Shown here: in pieces, positions 42,426 to 50,266 of the stretch
Position numbering within the stretch: position 1 is the stretch's first letter
Layout: each line of letters begins with the position of its first letter
Source: Saccharothrix ecbatanensis
GTDB lineage: Bacteria; Actinomycetota; Actinomycetes; Mycobacteriales; Pseudonocardiaceae
Assembly: GCF_014205015.1 (NCBI RefSeq)
Contig: NZ_JACHMO010000001.1
Span: 4,216,001-4,280,000, forward strand
Length of the DNA: 64,000 nucleotides
Reading direction: 5' to 3'
Notes under the pieces: generated by a model
Told to the model about the DNA's origin: nothing
The model's input: only the letters and a program-made list of their open reading frames with translations
Databases searched by the model: none
Program-made: the position numbers and the translations under genes

Positions 42426-43841
42426 CCGGCGCAGCGCCGTGAGCGACGGCTTGCCGATGGAGTTCGCGGGGATCCGGTCGAGCAGGTGGATGCGTCCGGG
42501 CACCTTGAAGGCCGCGAGCCGTGCCGCGCAGTGCGCTCGCAACGCCGTGATCTCGAGTGGTTCGTCGGAGACGACGGCGGCGGCGACGAGCGGGTCGCCG
42601 TGCTGGTCGGTGGCCTCGAACACCACGACGTCGCGCACGCCGCGAGCGGTGCGCAACGCCTCGGCCACCTCGACCGGGTCGACCTTGCGCCCACCGACGT
42701 TGATCATGCGGTTGGACCGGCCGGTCAGCACCAGCGCGCCATCCCGCAGGAAGCCCTCGTCACCGGTGACGTACAGGCCCTCGGCGTCGATCCGGTCCTC
42801 GAACACTCCCGGCGCGTTGAGGTAGCACGACCCCATGGACTCGCTGCGGACGGTGATCGGGCGCGGCTCCCCGTCCACGCCCGCGCGCAGGTCGACGCCG
42901 GGCAGCGGCACGCCCAGCCCGTCGATGCGCGCGGGATCGGTGGTGAAGGTCAGCGGACCGGTCTCGGCGATGCCGTAGTAGTTGCTGATCGTGATGCCGG
43001 TGAGGTCGGCGAACGCCCGCTTGGTCTCCTCGCGCAGCGGCGCGCCCGACGACACGGCCACCCGCACGTCCGCCAACGCAGGCGTGCCGCGGCGAACTAC
43101 GGACTCGTACAGCGCCGGGAACCCGACCAGCCGGGTGGCCTGCGCCCGGGTCAGGTCCCGGTGGACCCGGCCGGCGGTCGGCAGGCCCCGGCTCAGGTGC
43201 AGTGACGCGCCGGTCAGGAACGTCGCCAGCAGCGAGGTGTTGAACGCCAGCCCGTTCGACAGGGCGGCGAAGCAGGCGGTGCGGTCCTCGGCGTCGAGCC
43301 CGGTGCCCGCCGCCCAGTTGGCCGCCGCGCGGTACACGGCGTCACCGGTGAACTCGATGCAGTTGGGCTTGCCGGTCGAGCCGGAGGTGAAGCGGCAGAC
43401 CTCGGTGTCGGGCCGGAGTTCGTAGCGCCGCCCGTCGACCGGCAGTGCGGTCACGTGCAGTGCTGTCATGTGCTGGGCGCCGGTCCCTTCGAACCGTCGG
43501 CCGCCCAACGCGCTCAGGTCGCGTTCGTCGTGGATCAACAGGTCGAGCGAGCAGTCGTCGGCGATGGTGGTCAACTCACCGGCCGTGAACGCGCTGTCGA
43601 TCAGGAACGGCACGCCGCCCACGCGCAGCACCGCGAGGTACGCGGTCACGTAGGCCGCCGAGTTCGGCGCGACCAGGCCGACCCTCGGTCGGTCGCCCAA
43701 CCCGACCCGCCCTTCCAGCACGGTGGCGAAGGCGTCCCGTTCGGCGAGCAGGGCCGAGCCGGTCAGGTCGATCGTCGGGTCGGTGACGGCGACCCGGTCC
43801 CGGTGGTGGCGCAGGTGCTCGGTGACGATCTCGGTCAGCAC
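42420..43841 (-). CDS. Stand-alone adenylation (acyl/aminoacyl-AMP ligase) enzyme
   Basis: 473 aa from GTG 43841 with GAGGGG upstream. 'VCRFTSGSTGKPNCIEFTG' (ATP loop), 'ISNYYGIAETGPLTF' (A5), 'YVTGDEGFLRDGALVLTGRSNRMINVGGRKVDP' (A7-A8) and the final 'NSIGKPSLTALRRL' with the catalytic Lys are seen. It activates an acid and loads the carrier encoded next. The usual Asp after motif A3 for amino-acid substrates could not be placed, so an aryl or aliphatic acid is possible. The 3' end runs into the repeat array. Confidence 0.88.
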   Translation of the reverse strand: MLTEIVTEHLRHHRDRVAVTDPTIDLTGSALLAERDAFATVLEGRVGLGDRPRVGLVAPNSAAYVTAYLAVLRVGGVPFLIDSAFTAGELTTIADDCSLDLLIHDERDLSALGGRRFEGTGAQHMTALHVTALPVDGRRYELRPDTEVCRFTSGSTGKPNCIEFTGDAVYRAAANWAAGTGLDAEDRTACFAALSNGLAFNTSLLATFLTGASLHLSRGLPTAGRVHRDLTRAQATRLVGFPALYESVVRRGTPALADVRVAVSSGAPLREETKRAFADLTGITISNYYGIAETGPLTFTTDPARIDGLGVPLPGVDLRAGVDGEPRPITVRSESMGSCYLNAPGVFEDRIDAEGLYVTGDEGFLRDGALVLTGRSNRMINVGGRKVDPVEVAEALRTARGVRDVVVFEATDQHGDPLVAAAVVSDEPLEITALRAHCAARLAAFKVPGRIHLLDRIPANSIGKPSLTALRRL

Positions 43842-43851
43842 GGCGTTCCCC

Positions 43852-45219
43852 TCAGCGCTCGTCGTGGGCGTAGGCGGTGTGCGCGCGGTCCCACTTGGTC
43901 CCGGTGTCGTGCCCGGCGCCCAGCGCGATCAGGTAGAGGACTTCGTGGTCGCCGGGCAGCCGGGCGATCCGCCGCCACCGGTGCGCGTCGAACCCGCCGA
44001 CGGCGGTGACGCCGAGCCCCGCTTCGGCCGCCCCCAGGTACAGCAGCTGCCCGACCGCGCCCGCCCGGAAGATCAGCTCACGCGGGTTCGGCCCGACGAC
44101 CCGGTGCCGGGGCGCGTGGAAGACGACGAACGCGGCGGCGTCACGCAGGTGGTCTTGGTGCATGCACGCCTTCGCGATGTCGTCGGGGCACGGCGGCACG
44201 TCCAGGTCGACCCGACCGTCCCGGCCCAGCGGGATCACCGCGGGCGGCTGCCCGGCGACCGACCGGACCACCAGCGACACGTGGAAATCCGGGTCCGGCC
44301 GCAGGTCGGTGGCGTGGTGGGTGCCGATCGCGGACAACGCCCGCCGCAGCACGTCCGCCGGCACCTCGGCCGGGACGAACTCCTTGGCCGACGCCCGCAC
44401 CAGCGACAGCTGCCGCCACCCGGGCGGCCTTGCCCCCGTGCCGCCCGCCACGAACGGGCCGGTGATCACGTTCCGGGCCGGCTCCGGCACGCCGTCGGCC
44501 GGGCCGAGCGAGTCCCAGCAGGCCAGTTCCAGCCACGTCACGTCCAGGTCGGACGGCCGCGCCGACGCCCGGCCCGACCACCTCGCGTCGGGCGCCGGTC
44601 CCGATCCCGGCCCCACGACCACCGCCGAGTGCAGTTCACGGCAGCGGCCGGTGAGGCCGAGGACGTCGTGCAGCGGTTCGCGGTCGAACCGCAGCCGCAA
44701 CTGCGCGGGCACGCCGGTCTCGGAGGACACGCAGAGCAGGTTCGTGGCCAGGTGCGCCGCGTCGAGCTGGGAGTAGAGGTAGCCGCGGTCGCCGTACTTG
44801 CGCATGGACAGCCACGGCCGGCTGACCACGAAGACCACCGCGCCGCCGGGTTCGGGGAGGCGCAGCCCGGCGCGTTCACAGGACCGTGCGGCCGACCCGC
44901 CGGCCAAGCGGTGCACCAGCCTGCGCACCGGGTCGACGTGCAGGACATGCGATTCGTCGGAGTCGCCGACGATCACCACGAACTCGTACGGGTACAGCGC
45001 GCCCGCCGAGGGAACGGCCCGCGGCCCGCCCGACTTCGCCGCACCCACGTCTGTGAACGCCGCGTCGACGAGCCCCAGCGCGAGCCTGGCCCCCGGCTCC
45101 GTCAACGGGAACTCGCCCGCGTGGACGTCCGGTGAAGTGATCGACATCCGGTCCCACAGCCGGACCGGCACGACCTGGTGATCCACCCCGCCGGACAAGA
45201 GAACGCCACCGCGTCGCAT
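43852..45219 (-). CDS. SagB-type oxidoreductase with two nitroreductase-like halves
   Basis: 455 aa from ATG 45219 with GGGAGG upstream. The first half holds 'PSAGALYPYEFVVIVGDSDESHVLHVD', the second 'ELIFRAGAVGQLLYLGAAEAGLGVTAVGGFD', each typical of FMN-binding nitroreductase/SagB domains. SagB-type enzymes oxidise azolines to azoles on RiPPs or NRPS substrates. No cyclodehydratase is present here, so it more likely oxidises a carrier-bound ring or C-N bond. First gene of the long cluster 2 operon and divergent from the SARP gene. Confidence 0.83.
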   Translation of the reverse strand: MRRGGVLLSGGVDHQVVPVRLWDRMSITSPDVHAGEFPLTEPGARLALGLVDAAFTDVGAAKSGGPRAVPSAGALYPYEFVVIVGDSDESHVLHVDPVRRLVHRLAGGSAARSCERAGLRLPEPGGAVVFVVSRPWLSMRKYGDRGYLYSQLDAAHLATNLLCVSSETGVPAQLRLRFDREPLHDVLGLTGRCRELHSAVVVGPGSGPAPDARWSGRASARPSDLDVTWLELACWDSLGPADGVPEPARNVITGPFVAGGTGARPPGWRQLSLVRASAKEFVPAEVPADVLRRALSAIGTHHATDLRPDPDFHVSLVVRSVAGQPPAVIPLGRDGRVDLDVPPCPDDIAKACMHQDHLRDAAAFVVFHAPRHRVVGPNPRELIFRAGAVGQLLYLGAAEAGLGVTAVGGFDAHRWRRIARLPGDHEVLYLIALGAGHDTGTKWDRAHTAYAHDER

Positions 45220-45275
45220 GTTCGCCTCCCCCGCCTTCGACCGCCGACCCGGACCACCCACGACGGTGGCAATGG

Positions 45276-45305
45276 CCGGTCCACAACCGGTCCACCGCCG
45301 GTCCA
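45276..45305. promoter_or_regulatory. Three CCGGTCCA direct repeats at 11-bp spacing, probable SARP site
   Basis: CCGGTCCA begins at 45276, 45287 and 45298. Weaker copies are CCGGACCA at 45249 and CCGGTACA at 45319. Direct repeats on one face of the helix at 11 bp are the known pattern of SARP binding. They lie between the SagB-type operon and the SARP gene. Confidence 0.7.
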
Positions 45306-45416
45306 TGGCCGCCGACGACCGGTACACGCAGGAATTGGTTGAACCATTTGGAGGAGTGCGGCGGAGGTCGATGCGCCTACGCTCGATTACAGGGGAGACA
45401 CGAATGACCACGGAGG

Positions 45417-47612
45417 GTGTCCTTGCTGTTCCGTGTACTGGGGGGCGTCGACGTCGTGCTGCCGAGCGGGCACCAGGTGGCCGTTCGGTCCGCGAAACAA
45501 CGCAGACTCCTGACCGCGCTGTTGATGAACGCCAACCACTGGGTGTCGCTCGACAAGCTGGTCGACGCGCTCTGGGACGACGGCCCGCCGCCCTCCGCGG
45601 CCGGCAACACCAAGACCTACGTGTGGAGACTCCGCACCGCGCTGGTCGCCGCACGGATCCGCAGCGGCACCAACGGCTACCGCATCGACGTGGCCCGCGA
45701 CGAGTTGGACCTGTTCCGCTTCGAGGACGACGTGCGGCGTGGTCACCAGGCGGCGGTGGCGCACGACTGGCCACTGGTCGAGCGGCTCGTGTCGGGCGCG
45801 ATCGGGCTGTGGCACGGCGAGCCGTTCGCGGATCTGGAGACCCCGGACGCCAAGGTGTGCCGGGCCCGACTCGGCGAACTGCGGCTCACCGCGCAGGAAG
45901 ACCTCGTCCGCGCGCAACTGGCGCTCGGCTCGCACGACGACGCGATCGCCGAGTTGCAGGCGCTCGTCGCGGCGCACCCGTTGCGGGAACGGTTGCGCGG
46001 CCTGCTGATGCTGGCCCTCTACCGGTCCGGGCGGCAGGCCGAGGCGCTGTGCGTCTACCAGGACTTCCGCGCCGTGCTCGACCAGGAGCTCGGGCTGGAA
46101 CCGGGCGACGAGCTGACCGAGATCCAGCTCGACATCCTCAACCAGGCGCCGGAACTGCGGGCCGAACGCGGCGAACGCCCCGTCCGCACACGACTTCCCG
46201 GCCGCTCCGCCGAATCGCCGCCGGCGCAACTGCCCGCCGACATCTCGACGTTCGTCGGACGTGACGCCCACCTGGCGTTGCTGAACGAGGCCCTGGCCGA
46301 CGGCGGCACGTCCCCGTGGGTGATCAGCGGCCTGCCGGGGGTCGGCAAGTCGGCGCTCGCCGTGCACTGGGCGCACCGCGTGGCCGACCGGTTCCCCGAC
46401 GGGCAGCTCTACCTCGACCTGCGCGGGCACGCCGACGGGCCGACCGTGGGCATCGGCGAAGCGCTGGACCGGTTGCTGCGCTCCCTCGGCGTGCCGCCCG
46501 ACCAGGTGCCGGCGGACCCGGGTGAGCGGGCCGGTGTGTTCCGGTCGGTGCTGGCGCGTCGGCGGATGCTGATCGTGCTGGACAACGCGAACGACTCCGG
46601 TCAGGTGCGCGCGCTGTTACCCGGCCACCAGGGCTGTCACGTCCTGGTGACCAGCCGGAACGAGCTGCGTGGCCTGGTCGCGCTCAACGACGCGCGGTCG
46701 TTGTCGCTCGGCGTGCTGCGGGAGGACGAGACGATCGACCTGCTGCGGAAGATCGTCGGCGCCCGGCGGGTGGACCAGGAGCCGGCCGCCGCGCGCCGAC
46801 TGTGCTCCCTGTGCGGTCACCTGCCGCTGGCCATCCGGATCGCGGCGGCCAACCTGTCGAGCCGACCGCACCACCGGATCGGCCACCTCGCCGACCGGCT
46901 GGCGTCGGGCAACCCGATGGAGGCGCTCGCCGTCGGCACCGAGCCCGGCATGACGGTGCGCGCGGCGTTCGACCTGTCCTACCTCGCTTTGCCGACCAAG
47001 GCGCGGATCCTGTTCCAGCGGCTGGCCCTCGTGCCGGGCGCGGACTTCTCCGCCGAGGTGGTGGCCGTGCTCTGCGACGACGACCAGGGCAGCGCGGACC
47101 ACCTGCTCGACGTGCTGTGCGCGGCGCACCTGGTGGACCACTGCGCGCCGCACCGTTACCGGTTCCACGACTTGTTGCGCGCGTACGGCGCGGAACGCGC
47201 GGGCGAGGGCGGGCAGGCGGAGGTGGCAGACCGGGTGTTGCGCTTCTACGTCCGCACCGCGACCGCCGCGGTGGCGGTGATCGACCCCGACGCGCGGCTG
47301 GTGGCGGATCGCGTGCCTACGCGCGCGTTCACCGTGCCGGCGGCGCTGGAGTGGTTGGACGCCGAGGCGTCGAACCTCGTCGCGGCGATGGCGCACGCGG
47401 CCGAACACGGTCCGGCCCGTCACGTGTGGCCGTTGGCCGACGCGCTGCGGGCGTACTTCCGGTTTCGCGGGCATGGTCCGGACTGGCTTCCGGAGGCCAC
47501 CGCCGGGCTGAATGCGACCACCGGCGCCCCCATTGTTCACAAGTGTGATCAGCACCCGTCGATTCTGTTCACAAGTATGATTGGACGCATTGATCCCGCA
47601 GTCGGCAGCTGA
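45417..47612 (+). CDS. SARP regulator (BTAD plus NB-ARC), C-terminus short
   Basis: 731 aa from GTG 45417; GGAGG lies 6 bp before TTG 45423, which may be the true start. OmpR-like winged helix ('VRSAKQRRLLTALLMNANHWVSLDKLVDALWDD'), BTAD domain ('AALQALVAAHPLRERL-like ELQALVAAHPLRERLRGLLMLALYRSGRQAEALCVYQDFRAVL'), then NB-ARC ATPase with P-loop 'GLPGVGKSALA' and 'RMLIVLDNAND'. The TPR region that usually follows is missing: the frame stops soon after 'YFRFRGHGPDWLPEATAGL' in non-family sequence. It is the likely activator of cluster 2. Confidence 0.87.
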   Translation: MSLLFRVLGGVDVVLPSGHQVAVRSAKQRRLLTALLMNANHWVSLDKLVDALWDDGPPPSAAGNTKTYVWRLRTALVAARIRSGTNGYRIDVARDELDLFRFEDDVRRGHQAAVAHDWPLVERLVSGAIGLWHGEPFADLETPDAKVCRARLGELRLTAQEDLVRAQLALGSHDDAIAELQALVAAHPLRERLRGLLMLALYRSGRQAEALCVYQDFRAVLDQELGLEPGDELTEIQLDILNQAPELRAERGERPVRTRLPGRSAESPPAQLPADISTFVGRDAHLALLNEALADGGTSPWVISGLPGVGKSALAVHWAHRVADRFPDGQLYLDLRGHADGPTVGIGEALDRLLRSLGVPPDQVPADPGERAGVFRSVLARRRMLIVLDNANDSGQVRALLPGHQGCHVLVTSRNELRGLVALNDARSLSLGVLREDETIDLLRKIVGARRVDQEPAAARRLCSLCGHLPLAIRIAAANLSSRPHHRIGHLADRLASGNPMEALAVGTEPGMTVRAAFDLSYLALPTKARILFQRLALVPGADFSAEVVAVLCDDDQGSADHLLDVLCAAHLVDHCAPHRYRFHDLLRAYGAERAGEGGQAEVADRVLRFYVRTATAAVAVIDPDARLVADRVPTRAFTVPAALEWLDAEASNLVAAMAHAAEHGPARHVWPLADALRAYFRFRGHGPDWLPEATAGLNATTGAPIVHKCDQHPSILFTSMIGRIDPAVGS
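47537..47580. repeat. Repeated TCACA-AG-TGTGA boxes at the SARP 3' end
   Basis: TGTTCACAAGTGTGAT and TGTTCACAAGTATGAT recur 32 bp apart. The core TCACA-AG-TGTGA (47537-47548) is a perfect inverted repeat; the second (47569-47580) has one change. They lie where the SARP protein loses family similarity. Confidence 0.55.
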
Positions 47613-47670
47613 TCGATTCGACCGCCTTTGACCTCGACGTTCGATCGTATTCGACACTTACCCGACGCTG

Positions 47671-47697
47671 GCCGCTAATAACCGTTATTGACCGGCC
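47671..47697 (+). terminator. Hairpin downstream of the SARP gene
   Basis: AATAAC-C-GTTATT (47678-47690) is a perfect palindrome enclosed by GGCCG and CGGCC. It is the best terminator candidate in the 265-bp gap before the pectate lyase gene; the gap holds no other gene. Confidence 0.45.
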
Positions 47698-47877
47698 ACT
47701 TCCGGACCATCTAGCATTCGACCGAAAGCGGTTTCCCACAACGACGTGAGGAAGCACCTTGGACGCGTGGCATTGGCCGACGCGTGCCGGTGGATTTCTC
47801 CACAGCGGGTTCCGCCCAGCGTGAATAGTCGCCATCGCCAGTTCCGGCGTCCGGGTAAGTCAGAAGCGGAGTAGTCG

Positions 47878-49212
47878 ATGAATGTTCAACCTCCAACCAC
47901 GCGCGCCACACCGCCGCGCGGCGCGCGATGGCGCGTGGGCCTGGCAGCGGCGGCGGGTGCCACGGCGCTGGCCGCCACGCTCGTCGTCTGGCCGATCACG
48001 ACCGCTTCGGCGGCGATCGGCGCGGGCACGTACACGGTGAAGAACGTCGGCACCGGGCACTGTCTCAACGTCCCCAACGGGACCGCGAGCGCCGGCGTCC
48101 AGCTCCAGCAGGCGTCGTGCGGCACCGACAGCAGCCAGCAGTGGAAGCTCACCGCGGTCAGCGGCGGGTACCGGATCAGCTCGGTCGCCACGGGCCTGTG
48201 CGTCGGCGTGCAGGACGCGTCCACATCGGCGGGCAAGGCGATCCAGCAGGTCGCGTGCACCGACGGCCCCGGCCAGATCTGGACCGCGACCGCGAGCGGC
48301 AGCAACTACCGCCTGGTCGACACCAACAGCACCAAGTGCATGAACATCAAGGACAGCTCCACCTCCGTCGGCGCGTTGGTGCAGACCAACTCCTGCGACA
48401 GCGTGGCCACCAAGCAGTGGACGTTGACCCCGACGAGCGGAGGGCCGACCTCGACGTCGACCTCCACTTCCACGTCCACCTCGACGTCCACGTCGACCAC
48501 GACCACGACCACGACCACGACTCCTGGTGGTGGCGGTGACGGCAGTGGCCCGTGGCCGAGCAACACCGGCAGCGTGCACCAGACCACCACGAAGAACACC
48601 GGGACGTTCTTCGACGGCGGCATGAAGCGCTACTACGGCATCGGCGACGGCGGCCAGGGTGAAGGCCAGGACCCGATGTTCGTCGTGGCCAACGGCGGCA
48701 CCATCCAGAACCTCTTCATCGACGCGCCCGCCGGCGACGGCATCCACTGCGAGGGCTCCTGCGTCATCCGCAACGTCTGGTGGAACGACGTGGGCGAGGA
48801 CGCCGCCACCTTCCGCAGCTCCAGCTCCTCCGCCACCTACCTCGTCGACGGCGGCGGCGCGAAGTCCGGTTCCGACAAGGTGTTCCAGCACAACGGCGCC
48901 GGCACCGTGACCATCCGCAACTTCCAGGTCCACGGCTCCGGCAAGCTCTACCGGGCCTGCGGCAACTGCTCCACCTCGTACCAGCGGCACGTGGTCATGG
49001 ACGGCGTCACCGCCCGCAGCACCAAGGTGCTCGCCGGCATCAACACCAACTGGGGCGACACCGCCCGCTTCTCCCGCATCACCGTCTACGGCAGCGCGGT
49101 CATCTGCGAGAAGTACAAGGGCGTGCCCAAGGGCAGCGAGCCCACCAAGATCGGCGAAGGCGCCGACGGCAAGAACTGCTTCTACTCACCGTCCGACATC
49201 ACCTGGCGCTAG
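47878..49212 (+). CDS. Secreted PL3 pectate lyase with N-terminal ricin-type lectin domain
   Basis: 444 aa. A signal peptide (about residues 1-45, 'VGLAAAAGATALAATLVVWPITTASA') leads to a ricin-B/CBM13-like domain with two QxW repeats ('QQWKL', 'KQWTL'). A Thr/Ser linker comes next, then a PL3 parallel beta-helix ('FFDGGMKRYYGIGDGGQGEGQDPMFVVANGGTIQNLFI', 'DGIHCEGSCVIRNVWWNDVGEDAATF'). It cleaves polygalacturonate by calcium-dependent beta-elimination outside the cell. A strong terminator follows at 49217-49256. Confidence 0.92.
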   Translation: MNVQPPTTRATPPRGARWRVGLAAAAGATALAATLVVWPITTASAAIGAGTYTVKNVGTGHCLNVPNGTASAGVQLQQASCGTDSSQQWKLTAVSGGYRISSVATGLCVGVQDASTSAGKAIQQVACTDGPGQIWTATASGSNYRLVDTNSTKCMNIKDSSTSVGALVQTNSCDSVATKQWTLTPTSGGPTSTSTSTSTSTSTSTSTTTTTTTTTPGGGGDGSGPWPSNTGSVHQTTTKNTGTFFDGGMKRYYGIGDGGQGEGQDPMFVVANGGTIQNLFIDAPAGDGIHCEGSCVIRNVWWNDVGEDAATFRSSSSSATYLVDGGGAKSGSDKVFQHNGAGTVTIRNFQVHGSGKLYRACGNCSTSYQRHVVMDGVTARSTKVLAGINTNWGDTARFSRITVYGSAVICEKYKGVPKGSEPTKIGEGADGKNCFYSPSDITWR

Positions 49213-49216
49213 TCGA

Positions 49217-49256
49217 TGGATCCGGGGTCGGGGTCGACGCCCCGACCCCGGATCCA
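49217..49256 (+). terminator. Strong terminator after the pectate lyase gene
   Basis: A perfect 16-17-bp stem: GGATCCGGGGTCGGGG (49218-49233) pairs with CCCCGACCCCGGATCC (49240-49255) around a 6-bp loop, directly after the stop. Confidence 0.85.
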
Positions 49257-49334
49257 CCGATCGCCCACGGACGTTCCGCCCGAACCGCTATGGTCCTGAT
49301 CAACACCACGGTGCGATCAGGGGGGATCCTGGCC

Positions 49335-49901
49335 ATGTCGGGCGACGATCGAGCGCGCCTCGAAGCGCGCAACGCCGCCATGAAGGAACAGGTCAACGGC
49401 CTGTTGGACACCTTCAACCGGCAGGCCGAGATGCTGCGCGAAGCCCAAGTGGCGGCCGCGCAGACCACTGCCTCGCTGACGTCCAAGGACGGGCTGGTCC
49501 GTGCCTCGGTCGATTCCAGTGGAGTGCTCACCCACCTGGAGTTCGCGCCGTCGGCGTTCGAGCGGTCCACGCCCGAGGCTCTGGCAAGGTCCGTGCTGCA
49601 ACTCGCACGTGAAGGCGCGAGCCAGGTGAAGCAACAGGTGAACGACCTGATGTCGCCGCTCACCGAGGGCCTGCCCGACCTGTCCGACCTGGTCGAGGGC
49701 GCGCCGTCGCTGTCGGCGCTGCTCCCCCGCTTCGACGCGCCCCCACCACCGGCCACGACGGATGACACCCCGTTCGAGGACCGCAGCGCGCTCGCTCCTC
49801 AATCACCGTCGTCTCCGCCACCGCCACCCGCCGCACGTAGGCGCCCCGCGTCCGCCGATGACGAAGACCTGCCCGACAGCTGGCTCAAGGGGAGCTACTG
49901 A
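49335..49901 (+). CDS. YbaB/EbfC-like protein
   Basis: 188 aa from ATG 49335; an ATG at 49290 in frame is an alternative. The first 110 residues have the pattern of YbaB/EbfC proteins of WXG loci ('MKEQVNGLLDTFNRQAEMLREAQVAAAQTTASLTSKDGLVRASVDSSGVLTHLEF'), followed by a Pro-rich acidic tail ending 'DEDLPDSWLKGSY'. YbaB proteins bind DNA, but copies next to WXG100 genes are common in actinomycetes and may be structural or chaperone parts. Its stop overlaps the next ATG (TGATG). Confidence 0.82.
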   Translation: MSGDDRARLEARNAAMKEQVNGLLDTFNRQAEMLREAQVAAAQTTASLTSKDGLVRASVDSSGVLTHLEFAPSAFERSTPEALARSVLQLAREGASQVKQQVNDLMSPLTEGLPDLSDLVEGAPSLSALLPRFDAPPPPATTDDTPFEDRSALAPQSPSSPPPPPAARRRPASADDEDLPDSWLKGSY

Positions 49902-50212
49902 TGGCCGGCTTCGGCATCAACCCGGAGGCCGCGACCACCGCCGCGTCCGACCTCGGTTCGGCGGCGGACCAGTTGGAGGCCGCCGGCAGCGCGCTCGCCA
50001 ACGCCCTTGCCGCCGTGGGCGCGTGTTGGGGTGGCGACGAGTCCGGGCAGGAGTTCGCCAAGGACTACGTGCCCGGTTCGGAAGGCACGGTGCAGGCGTT
50101 CACCTCGTTGGTGGAAGGGCTGCGCGGGATGCGCGGCAGCGTGGTCGACGCGATGACGACGTACCGGGCCGTCGAGGACGCGCACGCCGAGACGTTCACG
50201 CGCGGGATCTGA
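49901..50212 (+). CDS. WXG100/ESX-like small secreted protein
   Basis: 103 aa, the usual size. Two helices with a central turn 'CWGGDESGQEF' (W-x-G type) and a C-terminal helix ending 'DAMTTYRAVEDAHAETFTRGI'. WXG100 proteins form helical hairpin pairs that carry substrates through type VII secretion. It is encoded 54 bp before the giant toxin gene and probably partners with the toxin's own WXG-like N-terminus. No EccC or other ESX machinery gene is in the window. Confidence 0.85.
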   Translation: MAGFGINPEAATTAASDLGSAADQLEAAGSALANALAAVGACWGGDESGQEFAKDYVPGSEGTVQAFTSLVEGLRGMRGSVVDAMTTYRAVEDAHAETFTRGI

Positions 50213-50266
50213 GTCGTGGCGCAGACCGGTCCGGGGCCGCTGACGGCGTGGTGGGGGTGACGCTCG

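Noticed and set aside
43852..45219. Thiazole/oxazole-modified RiPP cluster because of SagB
   Set aside because: No YcaO cyclodehydratase, no E1-like partner and no precursor peptide were seen. The neighbours are ligase, carrier and condensation genes.
50216..50260. 14-codon GTG frame between the WXG100 and toxin genes
   Set aside because: Too short to judge, with a weak start; it is probably leader sequence of the toxin gene.
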